From positions 1,116,001 to 1,180,000 of the forward strand of contig NZ_AP024713.1 of assembly GCF_019702925.1 (NCBI RefSeq): a DNA stretch of 64,000 bases, in the 5' to 3' direction. Shown here one piece after another: positions 9,142-19,134 of the stretch. Each line of letters begins with the position of its first letter. Position 1 is the first letter of the stretch. Made by a program: the position numbers and the translations under genes. The notes beneath the pieces were generated by a model. The model was not told the origin of the DNA. It ran no database searches and saw only the letters and a list, made by a program, of their open reading frames with translations. Source of the stretch: Campylobacter sp. 19-13652 (lineage in GTDB: Bacteria; Campylobacterota; Campylobacteria; Campylobacterales; Campylobacteraceae).

Positions 9142-10100
9142 TAAAGGTAGAAAATTTAATCAAAAACTACGGCGAGCTTAGGGTCATTGACGATGTGAGC
9201 TTTAGCGTGGCTAGGGGCGAGATTTTTGCCCTAGTCGGACACAGCGGCGCTGGCAAAAGCACCCTGCTTCGCTGCTTAAATGCGCTAGAAAGCTATAGCG
9301 GCGGCAGCGTGAAAGTGGGCGATAAGGAAGTGGCAAGCCTAAGCGGTGGCGAGCTAAGGGAGTTTCGCAAAGATATAGGTATGATATTTCAGCATTTTGC
9401 GCTGATGAGCCGCAAGAGTGCTTTTGAAAATATCGCTATGCCGCTTCGAATTTGGGGCTTTAAGGATAGCGAGATACGCACCAGAGTGGGCGAGCTGCTA
9501 GAAATCGTGGGGCTAAGCGAGCGAGCAAACGCCTACCCAAAAGAGCTAAGCGGCGGGCAGAAGCAGCGTGTAGCAATCGCCAGAGCCCTAGCCCTAAAGC
9601 CAAAGATCCTGCTAAGCGATGAAGCCACGTCTGCGCTTGATCCAAACACAACTGGCGGCGTGCTGGAGCTGCTTGCACGCATAAACGCAGACCTTGGCAT
9701 TAGCATAGTGCTAGTAACGCACGAGATGGACGTTGTTAAAAAAATCGCCCACAAAGCCGTCCTGCTAGAACACGGCAAAGTCATCGGCAGCGGCAGCGTG
9801 GAGGAGCTATTTTTAAAGCCAAATTTAAAGATGAAAGAGTTTTTGGCTGAAGATGAAGTCCTGCCAAGCACAGGCGTAAATATCCGCCTATTTTTCCCAA
9901 AAGAGGTCGCTCAAAACAGCGTCATAACGCATATGGCAAGGACGCTAAACATAGACTTTAACATAGTCTGGGGCAAGCTAGAACAGCTCGGAGAGCAGGT
10001 GCTGGGAAATCTCGTAATAAACGTAGATAACGCCGATGTCGCGTCCGTGCTAGAGTATCTGGGACAAAGCGGCGTGCTTTATGAGGTGGCATCGGATTAA
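9138..10100 (+). CDS. metN: methionine ABC transporter ATP-binding protein MetN
   Basis: MetN hydrolyses ATP to drive D/L-methionine uptake with MetI and MetQ. The 320-residue protein has Walker A (GHSGAGKST, about 33), the signature LSGGQKQRV, Walker B ([12 protein letters not shown]) and the H-loop (VTHEMD). A C-terminal NIL regulatory domain (about 245-320) binds methionine in the family. Its ATG overlaps the methyltransferase stop (ATGA). Its natural partners metI and metQ lie about 13 kb away, beyond the hydrogenase operon, although the genes normally stand together. A strong terminator hairpin follows at 10108-10147, so metN and metI are transcribed separately here. Confidence 0.95.
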   Translation: MIKVENLIKNYGELRVIDDVSFSVARGEIFALVGHSGAGKSTLLRCLNALESYSGGSVKVGDKEVASLSGGELREFRKDIGMIFQHFALMSRKSAFENIAMPLRIWGFKDSEIRTRVGELLEIVGLSERANAYPKELSGGQKQRVAIARALALKPKILLSDEATSALDPNTTGGVLELLARINADLGISIVLVTHEMDVVKKIAHKAVLLEHGKVIGSGSVEELFLKPNLKMKEFLAEDEVLPSTGVNIRLFFPKEVAQNSVITHMARTLNIDFNIVWGKLEQLGEQVLGNLVINVDNADVASVLEYLGQSGVLYEVASD

Positions 10101-10107
10101 AGACTTA

Positions 10108-10147
10108 GGCTCTATTTTTAATAAAAGCCAAAAATAGAGCCTTTTAT
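10108..10147 (+). terminator. intrinsic terminator after metN
   Basis: A perfect 12-bp inverted repeat (GGCTCTATTTTT at 10108-10119, matching AAAAATAGAGCC at 10130-10141) with a 10-nt loop, followed by TTTTAT. It lies 8 bp beyond the metN stop and should end the valS-metN transcript. Confidence 0.85.
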
Positions 10148-10760
10148 AAACTTATGGCAATATTTAAAAAACGGTATTTTATAAATTTACTTTATACCGG
10201 TTAAATTCATAAAACAATATTTATTATTTATTACTGCCAAACTAAACTTTTGCTATATCATTTCCAGTTTAAGCATATTTTAAACCATAGTATAATCTCA
10301 ATACTACTAATTTATGTCAATAGAATAAAATATTACCGACATTGCAAAACAATAATATCGGTACGATTTTTAGCATTTAGCAAAGCTTGACATAAAATAT
10401 GGGGAGCGTCGATAAGTTATTAGGCTTAGCAAGCACGCTACTGAGTTTGTGTATCACAAATGAACATATTTAAGCTACTTATGCACGTAGCATAGGGCTT
10501 TCCTTGAAATTTTTAAAAAATGGTGTTGTTTGAATAGCCAAAATTCAATTTATTCAAATATCAAAATAGCCCTTAACGCGCATTAGGTTCTTGCTAGAAT
10601 TAAAACATAGCAATTATTAAATTTAAAGACAATTTAAAAAACCAAAACCAAATCACCACAGGAAATGTCTAAGCTATATTATTTTTAAGGTTTTAAATTT
10701 AAAGACGCTTTCAATTAGCAATAGATAAATCAGATTAAAATCGGTTGCGTAAGCTGCTCT
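10148..10760. other. gene-free interval with degenerate repeat
   Basis: No gene is supported. The part from about 10320 to 10435 aligns with 31270-31360. Both contain ATTTTAGC, then TTAGCAAAGCTTG, then ATAAAAT and GGAGAGC/GGGGAGC, then GATAAG, so they are diverged copies of one sequence. The remainder is AT-rich and carries no clear terminator for the minus-strand hyp operon that ends at 10761. Confidence 0.4.
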
Positions 10761-11123
10761 TTACTCAATCACAAGGCGCATTAGATACATATCCTCGCCG
10801 TCTTTTACCTCAAGCTCAGTGCTTTTGCACTTCGGGCAGCTAAACTCATGCTTTTTAAGCTCCTCAACACCCCCACACTCAAGGCACTTAACAACCACAG
10901 GCTGAGTTATTATACTAAGCTCCGCCTCATCACACACAGTGCCTATTTTATACACGTCGTACGCACTTTGCAAATAGTGCGGCTCCACTCCGCTTAAAAC
11001 GCCTATTTTAACCACGACTTCACGGATTTTAGGAGGGGTTATACTATCAAATTTATTAGCCCTTGATTTTAAATTTTCCTCGCAAAGTGCCACTAGGCTT
11101 TGGACTATGCTTAGCTCATGCAT
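10761..11123 (-). CDS. hypA: hydrogenase nickel incorporation protein HypA
   Basis: HypA is a nickel metallochaperone that, with HypB, loads nickel into the hydrogenase large subunit; in relatives it also serves urease. The 120-residue protein begins MHELSIVQSL, with the conserved Met-His-Glu nickel site. A zinc site follows, formed by two CxxC pairs (CLEC about 80 and CPKC about 95). It is the last gene of the operon, starting 10 bp after hypE with a strong RBS (AAGGAGG). Confidence 0.97.
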   Translation of the reverse strand: MHELSIVQSLVALCEENLKSRANKFDSITPPKIREVVVKIGVLSGVEPHYLQSAYDVYKIGTVCDEAELSIITQPVVVKCLECGGVEELKKHEFSCPKCKSTELEVKDGEDMYLMRLVIE

Positions 11124-11133
11124 GTACGCCTCC

Positions 11134-12135
11134 TTAGCAAATTCTAGGTAGCAGCTCGCCTTTTGGTGGTTCCAAAAACCGCTGCGTACCGTACCTGCTT
11201 TGCAGTATCACGCCACTTCTGCGCACGCTAAGCTCTCCGATATAGGCGGCGAATGGGTTAAATTTACGTAGCACCTCAAGTGCCTTTTGCTCGTCATCTG
11301 GCGATACTGCAAGCACAAACGTCCCCTCATTTGCCAGCTCAAATGGCTCAAAGCCAAATATCTCACAAATCCCAAGCACCTCATCGCTAATAGCAATATC
11401 CGCCTCTCGCACCACTACGCCAAGCCCACTCGCCCTGCTTAGCTCATTTAGTACAGCAGATAGTCCTCCTCTAGTCGCATCTCGCATGCAAAGCGGCTTC
11501 ACGCCAGCCTCTATAAGAGCCATAACAACGCCAAGTAGGCTCTTACAATCGCTTTTTAAATCAGCGCTTATTTCAAATTCCTCTCTAGCAGATAGCACCA
11601 CAGCACCATGCCTGCCTATGTCGCCACTTAATAAAAGCTTAGCACCATCTTTTAAAGACTGCACCCCAACACCCTCACAAAGCACCTCAGCTACACCAGA
11701 TGTGTTTATAAACATACTGTCGCATTTACCACGTGGTAGGACTTTGGTATCACCGCAGACGACTTTTACACCAGCCTTAGCGCACTCGCTAGCTAGCGAA
11801 GCAAGCACAGCTTTTAAAGTGCCAAGCAAAAGCCCCTCCTCTAAAATAAGTGCACAGCTTAAATACTTTGCCCTAGCACCCACCATAGCAAGGTCGTTTA
11901 TAGTCCCACAGGCGGCTATCTTGCCTATATCTCCGCCTGCAAAAAACAGCGGACTAACGACAAAGCTATCTGTGCTAAACGCCAAAGGAGAGCTTAAATT
12001 TAAAATCGCAGAGTCATTTGCCTGCTTTAAAATTTCTCCGCCAACCTCACTAAATGCCTCAAAAATAACGCTATTTATAAGCGCTTCCATCTCCTCGCCG
12101 CCACCTCCGTGTGCTAGGCTTATCCTATCGCTCAA
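11134..12135 (-). CDS. hypE: hydrogenase maturation protein HypE
   Basis: HypE dehydrates the carbamoyl group received from HypF into a thiocyanate on its C-terminal cysteine, which becomes the CN ligand of the active-site iron. The 333-residue protein has the N-terminal LAHGGGGEEM motif and the PurM-like ATP-binding fold. It ends in PRIC, the reactive C-terminal Cys. The start is TTG at 12135, overlapping the hypD stop (TTGA) just after the RBS AGGAGGGG. Confidence 0.97.
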   Translation of the reverse strand: MSDRISLAHGGGGEEMEALINSVIFEAFSEVGGEILKQANDSAILNLSSPLAFSTDSFVVSPLFFAGGDIGKIAACGTINDLAMVGARAKYLSCALILEEGLLLGTLKAVLASLASECAKAGVKVVCGDTKVLPRGKCDSMFINTSGVAEVLCEGVGVQSLKDGAKLLLSGDIGRHGAVVLSAREEFEISADLKSDCKSLLGVVMALIEAGVKPLCMRDATRGGLSAVLNELSRASGLGVVVREADIAISDEVLGICEIFGFEPFELANEGTFVLAVSPDDEQKALEVLRKFNPFAAYIGELSVRRSGVILQSRYGTQRFLEPPKGELLPRIC

Positions 12136-13235
12136 GCTCCCCTCCTTTGGTACTTATAATACGCTGCACAAGCTCCCTCAGAACTTACCATACAAGCTCC
12201 TACTGGGGAGTTTGGCGTGCAGGCTTTGGCAAATAGCGCACACTCTGGCGGCTTTGACACACCACGCAGTATCTGTCCACATATACATGCTTTTGCCTCT
12301 TTTGTGGCTTGCTCTTTTTGCAAGGCAAATACTCGCCTAGCATCGATACTTACATACTCATCTTTTAAGCAAAGTCCGCTATCATCTATCTCGCCTAGCC
12401 CCCTCCACTCAAAAGTGCAAGGGCGCATATATTTTGCCACGAGCTCTTTTGCCTTTACGTTTCCTTGCGCACTCACAGCTCTTTTGTATTCGTTAAACAC
12501 CTCAAAGCTTGCGCGCTTGTGCTGGCGGATTAAATTTAAAACACTAGCCATCACATCAACTGGCTCAAAGCCACTTATGGCAATCGGACGTTTAAACTCA
12601 AGAGCTAGTTCTTTATAAGCATTGCTTCCTACTATCACGCTTACATGGCTTGGCCCTAAAAAGCCGTCAATATTTACGTTTTTATCAGCCATTATCGCAC
12701 GAAGTGGGGCTGGGACTGTAACGTGATTTATGTGAAAGTAAAGATTTTTAACGCCCTCATCTAAGGCTTTTTGGATAATAACTGCACTCATGGGCGTAGT
12801 CGTCTCAAAGCCTATGGCAAAAAATATCACATTTTTATCTGGGTTTTGCCTAGCTATTTTTAGTGCATCAAGCGGAGTATAAAGCGCTCTTATATCATGC
12901 CCTAGCCCACGAAGCTTTAAAAGGCTAGTATGGCTTCCTGGCACCCTAAGCATATCAGCTAGTGTGCAAAATATCACACCCTGCATACTCGCTAGCTCGC
13001 ACGCCTCATCTATGCGAGAAACAGGCATAATGCAAACTGGACATCCTGGCCCATGGATGAAATTTACCACACCCTCCACAAGCTCGCCTAGGGCAAATTT
13101 CATAATAGAGTGCGTATGTCCGCCGCAGATTTCCATGATATTTATAGGGCGCGATAAAGTGGCAGCTTCGGCTTTTATCTGCTTAGCAAGGGCTAGGATA
13201 AGCTCGCTATTGCGATAATCATTAATCAAATCCAT
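12132..13235 (-). CDS. hypD: hydrogenase maturation protein HypD
   Basis: HypD, an iron-sulfur protein, forms the scaffold with HypC on which the Fe(CN)2CO unit of the [NiFe] centre is built. It has the motifs MEICGGHTHSIMK (about 35), GPGCPVCI (about 66), a thiol pair, and GFETTTPM (about 147). The iron-sulfur cysteines lie near the C terminus. I place the start at the ATG at 13235, which overlaps the hypC stop (TGATG). A GTG one codon earlier (13238) is possible. The length is 367 residues. Confidence 0.97.
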   Translation of the reverse strand: MDLINDYRNSELILALAKQIKAEAATLSRPINIMEICGGHTHSIMKFALGELVEGVVNFIHGPGCPVCIMPVSRIDEACELASMQGVIFCTLADMLRVPGSHTSLLKLRGLGHDIRALYTPLDALKIARQNPDKNVIFFAIGFETTTPMSAVIIQKALDEGVKNLYFHINHVTVPAPLRAIMADKNVNIDGFLGPSHVSVIVGSNAYKELALEFKRPIAISGFEPVDVMASVLNLIRQHKRASFEVFNEYKRAVSAQGNVKAKELVAKYMRPCTFEWRGLGEIDDSGLCLKDEYVSIDARRVFALQKEQATKEAKACICGQILRGVSKPPECALFAKACTPNSPVGACMVSSEGACAAYYKYQRRGA

Positions 13236-13540
13236 CACTCGCCTTTTTGCGTACTTAGCCTGTCGCTAAGGCTAGCTAGCCCCATATCTCCTTCACGCTC
13301 ATCTATCACTCCACTTTCCATATCCTCGGCTATTTGGCGGTATAGCTCAAGGCTTTCTAAAGCGATTTTAGTGTCGATTTTTTCCATGGCAAAACCAACG
13401 TGTATAAGCACATAATCCCCCACGCTAACTGGCTCAGCGATAAGATCAAGTGTAACCTGACGCTTCACGCCCAAAGTCTCGACTGTGGCGTAATTATTCT
13501 CATCTATTTCTATCACTTTTGACGGTATTGAAAGGCACAT
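13235..13540 (-). CDS. hypC: hydrogenase assembly chaperone HypC
   Basis: HypC carries iron and CO/CN groups from HypD to the hydrogenase large subunit and keeps that subunit open until the nickel is in. The 101-residue protein starts MCLSIPSKV, with the essential Cys after the initiator Met, and has the OB-fold core of the family (VGDYVLIHVGFAM). It overlaps hypB by one base at its start (TAATG) and meets hypD at a TGATG. The roughly 25-residue acidic tail is common in this family. Confidence 0.97.
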   Translation of the reverse strand: MCLSIPSKVIEIDENNYATVETLGVKRQVTLDLIAEPVSVGDYVLIHVGFAMEKIDTKIALESLELYRQIAEDMESGVIDEREGDMGLASLSDRLSTQKGE

Positions 13541-14268
13541 TATCTAGCCGCCTTTTTGGCTTTTATATAAGCTATTAAAGCCTCAAGCCCCTCGCCAGTT
13601 TTGCTATCTATAGCTATTATATCCACCTTTGGATTTAGCGCACGGGCGTCTTTTTTAACCCGTTCAAGACTAAACTCAAAATGCTTAAGCAATGACACCT
13701 TGCTTACCACAAGCAAATCTGCGCTCCTAAACATCACTGGGTATTTGCTGACTTTATCATCTCCTTCTGGCACTGAAAGCAGGACTATATTTAAATGCGT
13801 CCCAACATCATACGCAGCTGGGCAGACGAGATTTCCGACATTTTCTACCACAGCTACGTCTATTTCATCTAAATTTATATAATGAAGCCCCTCATGCACC
13901 ATAAATGCGTCTAAATGACAGGTCTGCCCTGTGGCTATTTGATGAGCCTGTGCACCAGCTTTTATGATGCGGTCTGCGTCTTGATTAGTCTCTAAATCGC
14001 CCTCCACTACGCCTATTTTAAAGGCTTTGCTTTTTATCAGCGCCTCTAGCATAGTAGTTTTTCCAGCACCTGGGCTTGACATTAAATTTATCCCCAAAAT
14101 ACCCTTTGCATCAAGATGTGCGCGGTTATGCTCGGCTTCGTGGTCGTTTGCTGAGAGTATTTTGCTTATAACCTCAACCGTGTGAGGCTCGTTTAGCGTG
14201 GGATGGGAGTGAAACTGCATGCTTAAAGCACTATTGCCGCCCAGGCTACATCCACAGTCTTTGCACAT
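13540..14268 (-). CDS. hypB: hydrogenase nickel incorporation GTPase HypB
   Basis: HypB is a SIMIBI-class GTPase that drives nickel transfer with HypA. The 242-residue protein has an N-terminal CKDCGC metal site. It has a few nearby His residues (FHSHPTL, EAEHNRAH) rather than a long His-rich tail, then Walker A (SSPGAGKTT, about 60), the metal-binding CHLDAFMVH and the guanine motif region. About 60 AT-rich bases containing near-palindromes separate it from nikR upstream. A secondary promoter there is possible. Confidence 0.97.
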   Translation of the reverse strand: MCKDCGCSLGGNSALSMQFHSHPTLNEPHTVEVISKILSANDHEAEHNRAHLDAKGILGINLMSSPGAGKTTMLEALIKSKAFKIGVVEGDLETNQDADRIIKAGAQAHQIATGQTCHLDAFMVHEGLHYINLDEIDVAVVENVGNLVCPAAYDVGTHLNIVLLSVPEGDDKVSKYPVMFRSADLLVVSKVSLLKHFEFSLERVKKDARALNPKVDIIAIDSKTGEGLEALIAYIKAKKAAR

Positions 14269-14329
14269 CTTGGCTCCTTTGATTAAATTTATTAATTATA
14301 TCTTTTAATTATTAAATTTAAGCTTATTA

Positions 14330-14743
14330 TTAAGACTCTGGTACTGCTGCGCGTGTTAATTCAGCAAATTTAACGCCCTTTAAACCAGCGATTTTATCGC
14401 TAAAAGCACGTATGTATGAGGCATCGCCTTTTAAGACTATAATTTCAAGGCAGTTGTGATGATCCATATGTACGTGCATAGAGCAGCTTACCTCTACCTC
14501 CGCTTCATGCTGGAGCTTTAACATTTTGTTTAAAAGCTCACTTTGATGATGATCATAAATTATACTTAAAACTCCTATTAGCCCTGATTCTCCGCTATCC
14601 CAGCTATCCCTGACTATCTTATCTCTTATTAAATCGCGAGTAAATTCACTGCGTGAAGCGTAGCCCTGAGTTGATACCTTATTATCAAGTTCAACCAAAA
14701 GTTGTTTTGGTAGCGATACGCTAAATCTGATAATATCTTCCAT
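14330..14743 (-). CDS. nikR: nickel-responsive regulator NikR
   Basis: NikR is a ribbon-helix-helix repressor/activator that binds DNA when nickel occupies its ACT-like C-terminal domain. From the ATG at 14743 (RBS AGGAGG, spacing about 8) the protein is 137 residues, the normal length. A longer in-frame reading to 14839 would overlap hypF and has no merit. The DNA-binding strand is [11 protein letters not shown], and the nickel ligands fit His/Cys at about 80, 90, 92 and 98 ([11 protein letters not shown]). It sits inside the hydrogenase operon, between hypF and hypB, which links nickel sensing to hydrogenase assembly. Its targets are not visible here. Confidence 0.95.
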   Translation of the reverse strand: MEDIIRFSVSLPKQLLVELDNKVSTQGYASRSEFTRDLIRDKIVRDSWDSGESGLIGVLSIIYDHHQSELLNKMLKLQHEAEVEVSCSMHVHMDHHNCLEIIVLKGDASYIRAFSDKIAGLKGVKFAELTRAAVPES

Positions 14744-14778
14744 TGTTAAACCCTCCTTTTTAACATTGAATATTATAT

Positions 14779-17019
14779 CTAAAAATTTATCAAAATATAA
14801 TATAACTGCCCTGCAGCTACGCCAGAATCGTTGGCACAAAGCAACTTTGGTGCATAGTATTTTATGCCATTTTTATCAAAATCAGACAAAACTCGCCTTA
14901 AAAGAGTAGCATTTTGAAAAACACCTCCACTTAAAACCACCTCAAGATTGTGCCTTTTTGCGATATTTACCATCATGGCAGATAGCCCATTTATTAGCCC
15001 GCTAGCCACAGTTTTTGGGCTATCTTTAAGCGCAGCTAAAATCACAGGCAAAAAGTCAATCTCGCCATTTTTATTCACATTAAATTCATAACAACTCGCC
15101 TCATCTGCGTCATAAAAAGCCTCAAGCATCATACCGCTTTGAGCCTCAAAACTTATGCTATTAAGCCCAAAAACAAGGCTCGCAACCGCATCAAAAATTC
15201 GCCCCAAAGAGCTAGTTAGCGGACTATTTATACGCTTAGAGTAGGCAATATCTAGCATTTTTTGGCTTTGTTGGCTTATGTTTTTGCTTACCCACTCACT
15301 AGCTAGCTCAAGCACCCCATAGCTTTTTAAAATGCTATAAGCAATGTGAGAAATATTTTTAATGCTAGCTTCGCCGCCAAGGAGCAAAAATGGCTTAAAA
15401 TGATAAGCTCTCTCATACTCACCATCTTTTAAAAACATCACCTCTCCACCCCAAACAGTACCATCATCTCCTAGCCCAGTCCCGTCAAAACTAAAGCCAA
15501 GACGCCGAATTTTGGGGTCTAGCTCATACTCAAAAAGCACACTTAAAAGATGGGCGTGATGGTGCTGTATGTTTATGATATTTTTATCACTCACGGCACT
15601 TTTGCTTAAAAAATGTGGGTGCAAATCCCCAGCCACCGCATCAAACTCTAGCCCATAAGTCTGCCTAAAAAGCTCTAAAATATCCTTATATCTATTAAAG
15701 GTAGCGACGTTTTTTAAATCCCCTATGTAAGGTGAGAGAATAGCTTGTCCGTCCTTGTAAATCGCAAACGTACTCTTTAGCTCAGCACCTAAGGCTAAAA
15801 ATGTCCCTTTTTTATCAAATTTAGTACTTATAAATTTAGGACAAAGTCCGCGCGAAGTACGGATAAACCTAGCTTCGCCGTGGGCTACAAAGGCTATGCT
15901 ATCATCGCTTGGAGATAATATATCTCTATCATAATCAAGCACGTAATCAACCACCCCACAAAGCCTATCAAGTACAGCTTTGCTATTTGTAAGTATAGGC
16001 TCGCCGCTTACATTTGCACTTGTGGCGACTATAGGTGTATGCAAGTACTCAAAAAGCAGTAGATGAAGCCCCGTATAAGCTAGCATAACTCCTACTGTAT
16101 TAAGCCCGCATTCTATCAAATTTGAAAGCGGCACTACATCCGATTTTAGCGTGCTTTGAGGCTTTTTAGCTAGTAGTACAATGGGTTTTAAATTTGAGGT
16201 TAAAAGGCTAGCTTCAACCTCATCTATGCTAGCGTAATTTTGCGCCATGGCTAGGTCTTTTGCCATTATGGCAAACGGCTTATGGGGGCGATTTTTGCGC
16301 TCTCTAAGCGTGGCTAAGGCATTATCATTTGTCGCATCACACACTAGATGAAAGCCCCCTAGCCCCTTTATGGCAATGATACGCCCTTGTTTTATAAGCT
16401 TAGCCACACGACTTACCGCCTCGTCTTCACTAGCAATAAAGTCGCCATTTTTATCAAGCAAGCTTAGCCTTGGTCCACAGTTTGGACAGGATACGGGCTG
16501 AGCGTGGTAGCGGCGATTTGTCGGGTCTGTGTACTCGCTTTTGCAAGTAGGACACATTTTAAATTTATCCATGCTTGTATTTGCCCTATCATATGGTAGC
16601 GCTCGGATAATGCTAAATCTAGGGCCACAGTTTGTGCAGTTAATAAATGGGTAGTGATAGCGCAGATTTGTGGGGTCATAAAACTCACGTTCGCAATCAG
16701 CACAAAGCGCATAATCAGGCAAAATCGGCGCCTCTTTTTTAGCTGATTTTGAGCCTACTATGCTAAACTCGCTAAACTCGCGCTCGCTTTTAGTCTTTTT
16801 AACGCTATCAATTCGAGCTAGTGGTGGCAGGCTATCTTTCATGCTAGCTTCAAATTTATCCACCGCACAAGGCTCGCCAAACACCCAGAGTTTCACACCC
16901 TCATCATCATTAAAAACCTCTCCAAAAATGCCATGCCTAAGCGCTAGAGTATAAAGCCATGGACGAAACCCCACGCCTTGAACAAGCCCAGAAATTTCAT
17001 ACTTATACCCCACTTTCAA
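14779..17019 (-). CDS. hypF: carbamoyltransferase HypF
   Basis: HypF converts carbamoyl phosphate to carbamoyl-AMP and passes the carbamoyl group to HypE for the cyanide ligands. Domains in order: acylphosphatase ([11 protein letters not shown] at the start), two zinc fingers (CADCEREF...CTNCGPRF and CPTCKSEY...CPNCGPRL, about 95-185), a YrdC-like domain, and a Kae1-like domain (HHHAHLLSV, about 490; [12 protein letters not shown] near the end). I chose the TTG at 17019, which lies 7 nt after GGGAG and leaves a short overlap with hydE. GTG at 17013 is the alternative. The longest open frame (to 17061) would add unlikely residues before the acylphosphatase domain. Confidence 0.95.
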   Translation of the reverse strand: MKVGYKYEISGLVQGVGFRPWLYTLALRHGIFGEVFNDDEGVKLWVFGEPCAVDKFEASMKDSLPPLARIDSVKKTKSEREFSEFSIVGSKSAKKEAPILPDYALCADCEREFYDPTNLRYHYPFINCTNCGPRFSIIRALPYDRANTSMDKFKMCPTCKSEYTDPTNRRYHAQPVSCPNCGPRLSLLDKNGDFIASEDEAVSRVAKLIKQGRIIAIKGLGGFHLVCDATNDNALATLRERKNRPHKPFAIMAKDLAMAQNYASIDEVEASLLTSNLKPIVLLAKKPQSTLKSDVVPLSNLIECGLNTVGVMLAYTGLHLLLFEYLHTPIVATSANVSGEPILTNSKAVLDRLCGVVDYVLDYDRDILSPSDDSIAFVAHGEARFIRTSRGLCPKFISTKFDKKGTFLALGAELKSTFAIYKDGQAILSPYIGDLKNVATFNRYKDILELFRQTYGLEFDAVAGDLHPHFLSKSAVSDKNIINIQHHHAHLLSVLFEYELDPKIRRLGFSFDGTGLGDDGTVWGGEVMFLKDGEYERAYHFKPFLLLGGEASIKNISHIAYSILKSYGVLELASEWVSKNISQQSQKMLDIAYSKRINSPLTSSLGRIFDAVASLVFGLNSISFEAQSGMMLEAFYDADEASCYEFNVNKNGEIDFLPVILAALKDSPKTVASGLINGLSAMMVNIAKRHNLEVVLSGGVFQNATLLRRVLSDFDKNGIKYYAPKLLCANDSGVAAGQLYYILINF

Positions 17020-18568
17020 GAGCGTACTCCCTACTAAACTTAACCCCAGCATGCTTTGCACAAAGGCTTAAAAGCGCCTTATTTGCAAAAAGCGAGCCAG
17101 AGCCTATGGCTAGCTTTATGGAGCATTCATTTTTTACATTTGCAATAAATTCATCTAAAAAATGAGCCAAACTCTCCGCCAGACCATAAGCTATATTTTT
17201 CTCCCCAGCCCCAGCAAGCCTAAAGCTCATCACAGAGCGAATAGCGCGTGCAATGTCAAACTCAGTGGCTGATTGCATTTTAAACTCAATCCTAACGCCC
17301 CTATTAGCATTAAACTCACTTGAAAGCTCAAGCATAGCCTCGCCTGCGCTGCGCATATCATCGCTAAGCCCTAAAAGCAGTCCAGCCATGGCAAAAATAG
17401 CAAAAAAGCCCTCTTTTAAATTTAATCCGCCACTAGGCAAGCTAAACTCTTTTTTATAATTCTCAAGTAATCTCTCGCCACCCTCAAGCCTTGAAATCTC
17501 AGAAAAAATCTCCTCCCAGCTAGAAATAGTACCAAATCGCAAAACGCGCGTACTCTCGCCATTTTTTACAATTTCTACCTCATCAGCCCTAGTCTTTGAT
17601 AAAAATACCCTAAGGCTCGATTCTTGCTTTAAAAGCCCAAACTCATAAGCGCTAAGTGCGTAAAGTGCGAAGTTTTTATCGTCTGAGTTTTTTACAAAAT
17701 CAGCCTCCACATTGCTTAAATACCCCTCTCCACTACATACTACGCTGCCGTTTTCGCATGGCATTGCGATAAATGGTTCGCTAAAATACTCGCTAGCTTT
17801 GATGCTTAAAAAATCCACCCCAGTCTCACTAAGGCGCACACAGAGTGCGTACATAAAAATATCCCTAGCAAGCCCCACGTGAAAGTACTTTGGCGAGCCT
17901 TCATGTGCGTTTTTATAAATTGCGCTTAGCCTAAGCTTTACAAGCGGCTTTTCAAAGCTAGCTAGACAAACCCCAGCCGCCTCATCAGCTATAAAAAGCC
18001 TTGAAATGTGCTTTAAATTTGTTGGCATTATGTAGCAAGAATCGCTAAAGATTACTCCAGCCGCAACGCTAAAAGAGTGAAATTTATCGCTTAAGCTTAC
18101 ACTTTTTTTATCTAACAACGCATTTAAGCATGAGGTAAGCAAGGAGTTAAAATTTGCGCTATTTACCGCCTCGCCGTTTACCCTCATATCGCTTAATATG
18201 CCAAATTCATTGCAATTTAGCTCTTTTTGGTTTAAAAAGCTTTGAATTTGCACTGGGGTTATGTTTGATATTTCTGGAATTTGTAGGCTTAGCGCACCCT
18301 CATTAAACAAAAACTTCCCCTCATTAAGTGCACTGACATTAGTATCAAGCAAAAATAAAGAGTGTGGCAAACGACGAGATAGAACGTCCGAGAGGACGCT
18401 AAGCCCAGCCTCATCGCTAGATATATAAAGCTTTATTTTGTTATGCTCTTTTACTATTTGGTGTTTAAATTTAACCCCAACGCACTCATCGCTTTTAAGC
18501 ACGCAGTGTATCAAAGGGACAAATAAGTCATTATTACTAGCATAGCTAAACTCAAACAAAAGTATCAC
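17003..18568 (-). CDS. hydE: hydrogenase accessory protein HydE (HypF C-domain-like)
   Basis: A 521-residue protein between hydD and hypF. Helicobacter, Wolinella and Campylobacter hydrogenase operons carry a protein of this size called HydE, reported as needed for hydrogenase activity; the name is by position and size. It has no signal peptide. Its C-terminal part (about 445-515, with LAIGSGSLFANKALLSLC) parallels the C terminus of HypF ([17 protein letters not shown]) encoded next door. This suggests descent from the HypF Kae1-like domain without obvious copies of the catalytic His motif. It starts at GTG, overlapping the hydD stop (GTGA), after AAAGGGGG. Exact role unknown; presumably maturation. 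Confidence 0.75.
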   Translation of the reverse strand: MILLFEFSYASNNDLFVPLIHCVLKSDECVGVKFKHQIVKEHNKIKLYISSDEAGLSVLSDVLSRRLPHSLFLLDTNVSALNEGKFLFNEGALSLQIPEISNITPVQIQSFLNQKELNCNEFGILSDMRVNGEAVNSANFNSLLTSCLNALLDKKSVSLSDKFHSFSVAAGVIFSDSCYIMPTNLKHISRLFIADEAAGVCLASFEKPLVKLRLSAIYKNAHEGSPKYFHVGLARDIFMYALCVRLSETGVDFLSIKASEYFSEPFIAMPCENGSVVCSGEGYLSNVEADFVKNSDDKNFALYALSAYEFGLLKQESSLRVFLSKTRADEVEIVKNGESTRVLRFGTISSWEEIFSEISRLEGGERLLENYKKEFSLPSGGLNLKEGFFAIFAMAGLLLGLSDDMRSAGEAMLELSSEFNANRGVRIEFKMQSATEFDIARAIRSVMSFRLAGAGEKNIAYGLAESLAHFLDEFIANVKNECSIKLAIGSGSLFANKALLSLCAKHAGVKFSREYALESGV

Positions 18569-19134
18569 GCAAGCCCCCTTTTAGCATATCTATCAGCCAT
18601 ATCTTGCACACTCACCTCTCCTCTTAGCTTGTAATTAAAGCCGAGGGTTTGTAGATGTTTTAAGAGTGCGCGCTTTGCTAAATTTACGCCATTTTTAACC
18701 TCATCTGAGAGCATAAAGCTCATGGGTGCTACCCTGGTTGGGACTATGCCTAAGATATGCGTAGGCGGCAAATCCCCAGCAAGCTCAAGTAAAGAGAGCG
18801 TCTGAAGCATCTCTATCTCATGTGCACTACCGTCCCAGCGAATGGATTTTGGCATAGCAGCATAGTCAAAAAAGTAAACGTCTCCAGCCTCGCCCCCATC
18901 TGCGCTAATGCAATCAATCACGACAAGCTTATCAAAGCTGGCTAAAATCGGCGTGAGGGCGATAGCTAAAGTACCGCCATCTATAAACTCAACGCTGTCG
19001 CCAGTAAGGGGATTTGCGTCAAATTTATCATCCGTGTAAAACTCATAGCTCTCGCTCATAGCCATAGCTAGATGTACACCCACGCCCTCATCGCCAAACA
19101 TCACATTGCCTATACCAACTACGCCAACACGCAT
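18565..19134 (-). CDS. hydD: hydrogenase maturation endopeptidase HydD
   Basis: This nickel-checking protease removes the C-terminal tail of the large subunit after metal insertion. The 189-residue protein starts with the family motif GIGNVMFGDEGVGVHLA and has the metal-binding Glu/Asp (FIDGGTLAIAL) and His (GSAHEIEML) positions. Its substrate is HydB, whose tail after His554 is present in this window. The start overlaps the hydC stop by one base (TAATG). Confidence 0.95.
   Translation of the reverse strand: MRVGVVGIGNVMFGDEGVGVHLAMAMSESYEFYTDDKFDANPLTGDSVEFIDGGTLAIALTPILASFDKLVVIDCISADGGEAGDVYFFDYAAMPKSIRWDGSAHEIEMLQTLSLLELAGDLPPTHILGIVPTRVAPMSFMLSDEVKNGVNLAKRALLKHLQTLGFNYKLRGEVSVQDMADRYAKRGLA

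Noticed and set aside
10108-10147. GGCTCT...AGAGCC as a solo MITE end pair
   Set aside because: It is a compact perfect hairpin followed by T residues directly after metN, so a terminator explains it fully.
11486-12340. 284-codon plus-strand frame opposite hypE and hypD
   Set aside because: Shadow frame over two well-identified genes; low-complexity Ser/Pro/Leu composition.
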